DNA of 64,000 nt from Acanthosepion lycidas. Its lineage: Eukaryota > Mollusca > Cephalopoda > Sepiida > Sepiidae. The notes beneath the pieces are model-generated. The model did no database searches. It had not been told where the DNA came from and saw nothing but the letters and a program-made list of their open reading frames with translations. Both the position numbers and the translations under genes were made by a program. The stretch spans positions 57,406,650-57,470,649 of the forward strand of contig OZ010586.1 of assembly GCA_963932145.1 (NCBI GenBank). The letters are read 5' to 3'. This document shows, piece by piece, positions 56,901 through 64,000 of this stretch (the stretch's first letter is position 1; the number at the start of each line of letters is the position of its first letter).

Positions 56901-59224
56901 CAACAATAGTAAAATAAATATATTTCATTTATGAATCTTGTGCTGGAGCTTTCTTTTGATGGATATTATCTAAATTCTCACCATTATAAACGTTTGCTGT
57001 TATTTTATTATTTGATACTGAAATCTCAACTACTGTTCATTTATCACTGTAAAATTAACTAGTTCTTTTGTATTTTTATAAAACAAGCTTAATTATTTAA
57101 AAAAAAAAGTAAACATTTTGTTTAATCTATATAATTTTGTATTTTTGAAGTGACTAGTGTTTATCTAAAACATGTTTATTTCCACAGAAGAATCTATAAC
57201 TTCCATTTAGGTAAGTAATACTGTTTTATTCTATTTTTCTTATTTCAAATTTACCTTTGACATTTTATAAAAATAGGGTAATGTTTTCACTTGTCCTCTT
57301 AACAAGAAGTTAATGTTAATTCTATACTTGTTTTTCTTTTTTTAATTTGAACTAATTCATGTCCTGATTTTCAAAATTGAAATTAATTGAAAAATATAAA
57401 TTTACTTCTGATAATCTTCTTTCCTCTGATAAATAATATTGTGATAGTTTCCTTCATATTTATTATGTATGCTAGATCTGTTTTTAAACATATATACACA
57501 TTTTGGAATTTCAGATTCCCATTGAAGAAAGGAATATTTAAAATCTCAAAGAGAGAAAACAAGACCAAAAAACAGTTTCCAACTGACAAAGACGCTATCA
57601 AAAATTATAAAAACCATGCAACTGAAGCAGAGAGATCAGACGGGCAGATTAAAAGATAGCAACAACAGGATTCTACATATGTTGTCTCTACAGCAGATAT
57701 ATTTCCACCAATCTTTTCCAATGAAGAAACAACTGATGACAATCTTGAGCCAGGGAGATTGTGTTAGGAAACTTAGTCTCTAGATATGCTATGGAATTTA
57801 TTAAAGGTGACGTATCTTCCAAACTAGGGACATAGCTTGCTAATACCTTTTTATTAAACCTACAATATATGGGCTTTCTTCGTCCAAGCCTTAACTTAAA
57901 GAATATTATCATCGTTAAGTCAAAAATAGACAGGGAAAAGGCTAGAGTAAAAGTAACCACCTATCATAAGCATGTTCAAAACCATGAAAATATAATCTGC
58001 ATTGGTGTTTGATTGCAGAGTCGATAATGACATTTTGTTGCACACCACTTCATCAAAATGAACTTCCATTTAGAGTTGTTTTTAAGTACATTGATAGAAC
58101 TACAAGAAGGCCTACTACTTTTACTAGTCCTCTAGGTTAACTTTTCCAAAATGATTATTGGAATTAGCCTATTTGTCTTCCACCAGTTAAAAATAAGAAC
58201 CTATACTAGAAGGTTACCATTTTAAAAGTACTACTAAGTAAACATTTTAAGCATGAAGCACAATTTTACTGATTTTAGTACTTCATAACTTCATTCACAA
58301 AAATGTATGGTCAAAGTGAAATTTTGTTTCACCACTATTAAGCATTTCTGGCATCTATTTCATTCAATTCTCAACACAATTTTTTCTTTTTGTGTGTAAC
58401 AAAAACAGCAAAGAATTTTTCATTTTTGACAAGAGTCAATGTGACATGGTGACCTAATTTCTTTTGTAGAATCTCCTTGTACAAAATACATGTGAATGAA
58501 AGATTTAAGTTCTAAATAGCAGAGTGGATTAAATGAAGCTGAAAATAAATTATTATTTTAAACAGGCTAAAAAGAGAGCATAGATTGTTGTTCAAACCTT
58601 GCTGTGTTGAAATATTTTTTTCAGATCTAAATGAAAAAGGTTTAGTGTCAAGCTCAATTTTTTTAAGACTGTTAAATAAAATATGAAACTAAGATAAAGA
58701 TTGTATTTTTAAAAATTTTTGTTCAAAAAATTGTATGTGTGCACACTTGTATCTTTTGACAACATGATGGTGTAATTTTACAAATTATGTTGTCATATGG
58801 CACATAGCAAGAGTTATTTAACCAATGACAGTCCATGCTATTCCTTGCCATGAATTATGTTCTTGCATCTTGATATTCTTCTGAGCATTCAAGAATGGGA
58901 CCAATGTACCAAACTGTTATAAAAACAAGCAACATAAATTCCAGGCATGTATTGAATGGTTTGAGTTATGATTTTGTTAAATTTGTAGTGCCATGTATCT
59001 GATCAGTAGAAACTCTTTTCATCAGAAATAAATCAATTTCTGGTATAAGACAATAATGGCTTCTTGTTCCAGGTATAGTAGAAACTTCATTATTGCATGT
59101 TTCCAAATCATGCAGTATCTGGTGATTAGTAATATTTTCTTGAACATACAGAATGGTTACACTTTTAACATTTTCTTTATCCTAACTGAAGAGTTACTTC
59201 AGTGTCAAGAATTAGTTTGATATG
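53996..59224. other. large intron segment, few recognisable features
   Basis: A SINE-like piece lies at about 56090-56300 on the minus strand (tRNA-like TAGCCTAGTGGATTAAAGC and GAGTTTAATCTC; AATAAAGGGTTCAGTTCAAA further on). An open stretch at 57688-57960 and its surroundings show no motif I recognise. The rest is AT-rich without support for genes. No TUBGCP3 exon was found here. Confidence 0.4.
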
Positions 59225-59453
59225 TGTTGTGGAGTTATTTTGCAGTGGAGGCGAGTATTGGTCCTAAATAGGTTCGACGTACAAAACGTTAGGAACGTGA
59301 TGTAATAAGTATTACACAGAGTAATCTTGTTGTGGATGCTGACTACTTTCGTATTCGACTATTGTCATCTGACATCGACTGACCCTCGTTTCTCTTACTA
59401 CTCCTACTTGGGAGAGTCTATTAACTATATAATAGGTGTGTTTCACCATAACA
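59225..59453 (-). repeat. 3' LTR of gypsy-2
   Basis: 229 bp. Minus strand TGTTATGGTG...CTCCACAACA, with TGTT/AACA inverted ends. Its first 50 or so plus-strand bases match 63934-64000, the start of the 5' LTR, apart from small changes including a short insertion there. Confidence 0.85.
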
Positions 59454-59464
59454 CCCCACCCCTA
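59454..59464 (-). promoter_or_regulatory. polypurine tract of gypsy-2
   Basis: The minus strand reads AGGGGTGGGG directly before the 3' LTR. Confidence 0.75.
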
Positions 59465-59549
59465 AAACTTTACTCCATAGGAGTAAAACAGTTTTCTTTA
59501 TTTATTTTTTACAGGAAATATGAAGAAAAAACCCAAAAAAACAAAAACT

Positions 59550-60715
59550 TCATTTTTTTAGCAACATCGTAGCGTATCTCCTATGTTTTGGATCCACTTT
59601 TAAATGATCAGTTGCCTTTCTTTTTCTCCTGGATGAGCGTACCTCAGGTAAAATCGTTGCAGGCATTGTTGGATCAAACGTATCGAAAATCACCTCCATC
59701 GGCGTTTCTTCCTTGGGACCGCTGTCAACCACGTCTGAAGAGTGTCGTCTGATCTGGTTAATGTGTCGTCTGCACGTGAATTTTTCGCCTTTCACCAAGT
59801 ACATCATATTGCCAATCCGCTTTTCTATTTTCCCAGAATGATTTATTCTGTTTATAGACCTTAAAGTATACTTTTTCACCAGGATTGTATTTTTTTTACT
59901 TGAATAAATTTTTCTCTACCTGGCTTTGTCTTTTTTGGTCGTAATTTGTTGAAGACAGATCTTACCAGACATGCAAACATCACCTCGGCTGGCAATTGTG
60001 AGGCTGGTGTTCCGTTATTTGGGGGTAATTCTGTATACTTATAGAAACTTCTGTAGGGCTTCATCTGCATGTATTTCCCTAGCTTTCTTTAGAGCTCTTT
60101 TTAGGGTGTCCACAAATTTTTCAGCTAACCCGTTTGATCTTGGGTGATATGGAGCTGTGGTAACATGTTCGACATTGTATTCCTTGCAGAAATCTTTAAA
60201 TTGTTTCGACGTAAACTGACTTCCATTGTTCGTCACAATTGTGTCTACTACACCAAAACTTGCGAACAATTCCAGCAGGAAGTTTTTAGTACTTTGCGTC
60301 GTCAGTTTTCTTATCCTTTGTATCTCTGGCCATTTCAAGAAACTATCCACTACTATGATGTAATGGTATCCGTTCAATGGACCTGCGAAATCTACATGTA
60401 ACCTAGACCATGGTAGATCTGTTTTTGGCCATGGGTTAAATTTTATTGGGGGTGCCTTTGCAGATAAGCACAGCCTTTACATTTTGCCACTGCGTTCTCA
60501 ATGTCCCTGTCCATATTCGGCCAATATACAAAACTTCGCATTAGGCTCTTCATCCTAGTGCTGCCCAGATGACCAGTATGAAAATCCTTTAGTATTTGCT
60601 TTTGCAGTGTGTATGGAATCACCACACGTTCTCTGTATAATGATACTGTATCGCAAAGCGAAAAAACATTTGTTGTGTATTGGTCCTTCTCGGCTATTTT
60701 TTCTTTTATTTTCAA
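59550..60715 (-). pseudogene. gypsy-2 integrase
   Basis: HHCC domain at 60443-60715 ([20 protein letters not shown], then CKGCAYLQ). Core at 60039-60377 has VVDSFLKWPEI, IVTNNGSQFTSKQFKDFCKE (second Asp replaced by Asn in the usual SDNG motif) and YHPRSNGLAEKFVDTLKRAL. The C-terminal part with a basic GPY-like region is at 59550-60070. Several frame changes. Confidence 0.85.
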
Positions 60716-62291
60716 GATTGTCCCTGGTGGCTTCTTTTATTTTTTCTAGAGTTACCGGAAGTTCCCGAAATGCATTACACACAGTAAATTTCAGCTCTTC
60801 TTCTGACTTCAGTGAGGCAATTACCATGTCTTCTAATGGTTCGCTTATTTTAGGAATTAACCTGGACAGCCCATCAGCGTAGCCAAATTTATTCGATGGT
60901 ATGTACTCCATGCTGAAGTTATAATTTAACAGTATTGTACCCCATCTCTGTAGCCGGTTGGCTGTATGCATCGGCAAACCCTTTTTCAATCCAAAAATCA
61001 AAATTAGAGGCTTATGATCGGTTTGTATCTTAAAATGTCGAGCCTGGAGAAAATGATGAAATTTTGCTACTGCAAATATTATTCCTAGCGCCTCTTTCTC
61101 TATCTGAGAGTAATTCTTCTCAGCCGGAAGTAGTGCTCTAGAAGCATGAGCAATTGGTTTTACTTGACCATCTGTCATTCTGTGTAAGATACATGCTCCT
61201 ACTCCATAAGCACTTGCGTCACAAGCTACTATGATCTCTAAATCCGGGTTGTAATGAGTTAAAAATAATTCCGAGGTTAACACTTCATCTTTTCAAATGC
61301 TTTCTAGCATTCATTAGTCCATTTCCAGGGTTTTCCTTTCTTCAGTAGTTCATTTAAATGGTGCCCGCAGATTTTTAGGGATGTATATTTGGTAATAATT
61401 AGCTAATCCCAAAAAACTTTGTAATGTGGTAATATCATTCGGAGCCGGCATGTCTTCTATAGCCGCTGCTTGCTCTGGGTCTCGCCTTCTACCATTCTTA
61501 TCGATGATCTGCCCCAGATATTTTACTTTCTCCATAAAAAACTCGCATTTGCTTTCCTTAAGTTTAAATCTAAAATCCTGTATTCTTGAAACTACTGCAT
61601 TTACATGTTCCACGTGTTCTGCTATACTTGTACTTCTCATGAGGATGTTGTCCAGATACACTACAGCAAAATCTAGACCAGCCAACATTGAATCCATTAC
61701 TTGTTGGAAAATGGCAGGCACGACCTTAATCCCAAAAGGTAGTCCATTAAATTTATACAGACCCCAATGTGTGTTTATACACAAAAGTTGTGACATTTCT
61801 TTTTCTACCGGTATTTGCAGATATGCGTCGCTGAGGTCTATCTTCGAAAATATTGTGCCTCCATTAAGCTTCATAAATATTTCTTCCGCTGTTGGTAGAG
61901 GATAATTATAGTCTTTGAATGCCGCGTTTAAACCCATCGAGAAATCAGCACAAACACAAATTTTTTTAGACATTTTTTTCACGTATACCATCGGTGTTGC
62001 CCATTCACTATACTCAACTTTTTTAAGTACACCGTTTTTCTCTAATCTGTCCAATTCTTTATCTATCTCTTCAATTGATGCAAACGGCACATTCCTTTTC
62101 TTTTTGAATACTGCCTGAGCGTTTTCTTTTAGCTGGAATTTTGCCTCCATCTTGGTACACGTTCCCAACCCTGGAGAAAAAACAGTAGGAAATGTTTCCT
62201 TATTAATTTTTGGGCTTTGGTGTTTAAAATTTCTACCTTGTAACAGAAGGAATTTATCAGTAGATCCCATAATTAGAATTTTGTTATCCAA
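60555..62291 (-). pseudogene. gypsy-2 reverse transcriptase and RNase H
   Basis: RT at 61350-62291: [64 protein letters not shown] and VVYLDNILM. The second Asp of YLDD is Asn (codon AAC), which should abolish polymerase activity. RNase H at 60555-61283: EIIVACDASAYGVGACILHR, IEKEALGIIFAVAKFH and QTDHKPLILIFG. A break near 61290-61340 separates RT from RNase H. Confidence 0.9.
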
Positions 62292-62781
62292 TTCGTACCT
62301 AGTAAGTTTGTGGTATTTTCTATGACAAATAGTTTAGCTTTTCGCGTTTTTTTATTTAATGTGACGTTTGTAACAAATTCCCCAATAAATTGTATTTTTT
62401 CTCCCGTCACTGACCTCACAATTTTCTTTGTCTTCATTAAAGTTGGTTTCCCCAACTTCTTCCACGTATGCAAATTTATGATAAATAGGTCGGAACCAGT
62501 GTCAAGTTGCATTTTTATTTTTTTATTACTTATTTCGATGGTAACATATTTTCTGGTTATTCCATCTTTTACCTCGTTGGACTTTAATTTTCTTATTTTA
62601 TTGTCTTTATTTTTTGACCTGCAATGCGTGCTTTTATGTCCCACTCTTTTACAGTTGAAACATTTTTTATTCCTAAAATCGCAATATCTGTACCAGTGTA
62701 GTTCACCGCAAGCAAAACATGGCTTCGGGAGTTTTTGTTTATTTTTCTCTGGTATTTCACTCTTTGCTTGATAATCCGCAA
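62273..62781 (-). pseudogene. gypsy-2 zinc knuckle and protease
   Basis: CCHC knuckle CFNCKRVGHKSTHCRSKNK (near 62625-62680) follows a CFACGELHWYRYC-like one in another frame. Protease MQLDTGSDLFIINLHTWKKL with an intact DTGS triad, then SVTGEKIQFIGEF and LLGTNWI. It runs without a gap toward RT. Confidence 0.88.
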
Positions 62782-62866
62782 TTTTAGAATTCTTTTTGGT
62801 AGACTGACTTTCTTCTTTGTAGCGTATTTTTCTTACATGAAAAACGCCAGACTGTTCTATCTTTTT

Positions 62867-63646
62867 TTAATCTTTCTTTATGCTAACATATCTTGTGCAG
62901 TCTTCTGCCAATTTCTGTACCATAATACTTGGATCGCTTTCCAATTTTGCCAGTACTAATTTTCTCAACTCTGCATATCTTTCCGATACCAGCCCCATAA
63001 CAAACACCAAGCACTTAAAATTGTCTGCGCTTAACTCTGCCAGCTTGAATTCTTCACAATGCTTATTCACATTGGCTGCGTACGTTATATAGTCTTGTTC
63101 ACCATCTTTCATCAGATTCAAACATCTCCACCTCTTGTGGAATAGAGATGTCTTTTTGCTAAATAAGTCACTTAATATATTTACCGCCTCGGTAAATGTC
63201 AACTCGCTAGTTTTTTTCAGTAAAATGTAATTTACTAATTTGTTATGCTCAGCAGTTCCTAATTTGCTTAAAAGAAGCCTAACCTTGTTTCCTTCAGACC
63301 ATGAGTGACAGTCCTCGTTATACACGTCCGTATATTTTTTATAATACTCCTCAAAAGTTCTCTCTTCATCTGGACTGTATGTGAATATTTCAATTGAATT
63401 CCATATTGTATTCTCTGGGAAAGAATCATTTTGTAGATTTTTCTCTTTCCTCTTCTCAGTTATTTCCAGAATTTTGTTTTGAAACTCCCTATGCATCTGT
63501 TCCATTTTTTGTTGGAATTGCATTTGTCTATTGAAAGTTTCCTCCTGTAGCTGCATCTGGAATGTTTTTTGTTGCTCTAATATTGTCATCTATTGTTCCG
63601 GCTGGAACTTAAAGAATTCCCGGAATATACTTTTGCATTCCTCCAT
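62867..63646 (-). pseudogene. gypsy-2 gag
   Basis: The start is likely ATG at 63644-63646 (MEECKSIFREFFKFQPEQ), paralleling the gypsy-1 start; a TAG follows just before MTILEQQKTFQMQLQEETFN. A Gln/Glu-rich coiled coil follows, then the capsid: NTIWNSIEIFTYSPDEERTF, NEDCHSWSEGNKVRLLLSKL, LFHKRWRCLNL and NKHCEEFKLAELSADNFKCL. Apart from that stop it is open for 240 residues. Confidence 0.85.
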
Positions 63647-63915
63647 CTTTGCAAAAAGTTTACACAATGCCTGAATACTGTAGAGATGGGGTCCTACGAA
63701 TTTGCAATTCGTGACCTATTTGAACAACTGTAATTTTGGGAAAAAAAAAAAACTTCTTTTCTCAGTTGAGAATACAACAGATTTTTTCATCACTAAGTTG
63801 ACGTCTTGGCTTGCAAAAAACTTTGCCAAGTTTTTTTTTTTTTTTAAGTGTGAATCCGAGACTTTGTCGCCGAAGTTATTATGGCGAGCGAATTCTTTCT
63901 TCCTCCGTATGAGTG

Positions 63916-63932
63916 CAAATCCTCGTTGCCAA
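63916..63932 (-). promoter_or_regulatory. primer-binding site of gypsy-2 (tRNA-Ser type)
   Basis: The minus strand reads TTGGCAACGAGGATTTG just inside the 5' LTR. TGGCAACGAGGAT matches the complement of a tRNA-Ser 3' end with one mismatch. Confidence 0.6.
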
Positions 63933-63933
63933 A

Positions 63934-64000
63934 GTTGTGGAGTTATTTCGCAGTGGAGGCTTGTATTTGTACTAAATTGGTCCTAAATAGGTTCAACGTA
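63934..64000 (-). repeat. 5' LTR of gypsy-2 (partial, runs off the window)
   Basis: GTTGTGGAGTTATTTCGCAG and onward repeats the start of 59226-59453, including CCTAAATAGGTTC. The rest of this LTR and the right target duplication are outside the window. Confidence 0.85.

Larger units (their letters stand above)
59225..64000 (-). mobile_element. Ty3/gypsy element gypsy-2, nearly complete
   Basis: Minus strand. 3' LTR 59225-59453, polypurine tract, integrase, RNase H, RT, protease, gag, primer site, and the start of the 5' LTR at 63935, which continues past 64000. Same family as gypsy-1 (shared gag and knuckle motifs) but far better preserved. Frames change between domains and RT has lost a catalytic Asp, so it is not active as written. 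No env-like ORF. Confidence 0.92.

Noticed and set aside
57387-57960. Two opposite open frames of about 90 residues with a translated stretch resembling a transposase
   Set aside because: No diagnostic residues or family motif on either strand, so not called.

Overview
This is animal nuclear DNA: AT-rich, dominated by introns and transposable elements. I see no prokaryotic, organellar or CRISPR features. The only host gene I can support is the 3' part of the gamma-tubulin ring complex gene TUBGCP3 (GCP3) on the minus strand. Fourteen GT-AG exons run from 53402 down to the stop codon at 1663, and all phases agree. They encode 537 complete residues, roughly the C-terminal 60% of the protein; the upstream exons lie beyond 64000. 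Large introns, tRNA-derived SINEs, Penelope-like elements with GIY-YIG endonucleases, mariner MITEs and Ty3/gypsy plus Ty1/copia relics suggest an invertebrate. A lophotrochozoan, perhaps a cephalopod, is my low-confidence guess.

Layout. 1-1663: downstream flank of TUBGCP3 with a SINE, a MADE1-like mariner MITE and a mariner transposase relic. 1663-5331: last four exons. 5332-16302: an 11 kb intron with a decayed plus-strand Ty3/gypsy (gypsy-1, 5' LTR at 6154), a minus-strand Penelope fragment, a possible LINE tail, a hAT transposase C-terminus and a gypsy gag/protease relic. 16392-23322: an intron with a Penelope element preceded by an inverted copy of its own 3' part and followed by a SINE-like terminal module. 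23323-30574: five exons. 30575-49485: a 19 kb intron holding a Ty1/copia relic interrupted by a mariner MITE and by an 11.9 kb envelope-bearing Ty3/gypsy provirus (31303-43182), followed by copia gag, LINE and gypsy relics. 49486-53402: four exons. 53403-64000: an intron with a SINE and a nearly complete second Ty3/gypsy (gypsy-2) whose 5' LTR runs off the window.

The provirus is the most interesting unit. It has 1.67-1.69 kb TGTGA...TCACA LTRs, a tRNA-His-type primer site, a polypurine tract, gag with repeated zinc-knuckle segments, protease, RT, RNase H, integrase, and a third ORF resembling the F-type fusion proteins of errantiviruses. Its LTR end plus primer-site motif occurs three times in succession. 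A 39-bp tandem array between env and the 3' LTR carries five ATGCAAAT octamers. A second theme is a short terminal module, shared by the Penelope element and several SINE-like copies, with a hammerhead-ribozyme-like core. All retroelement reading frames are broken, so none looks autonomous as written.
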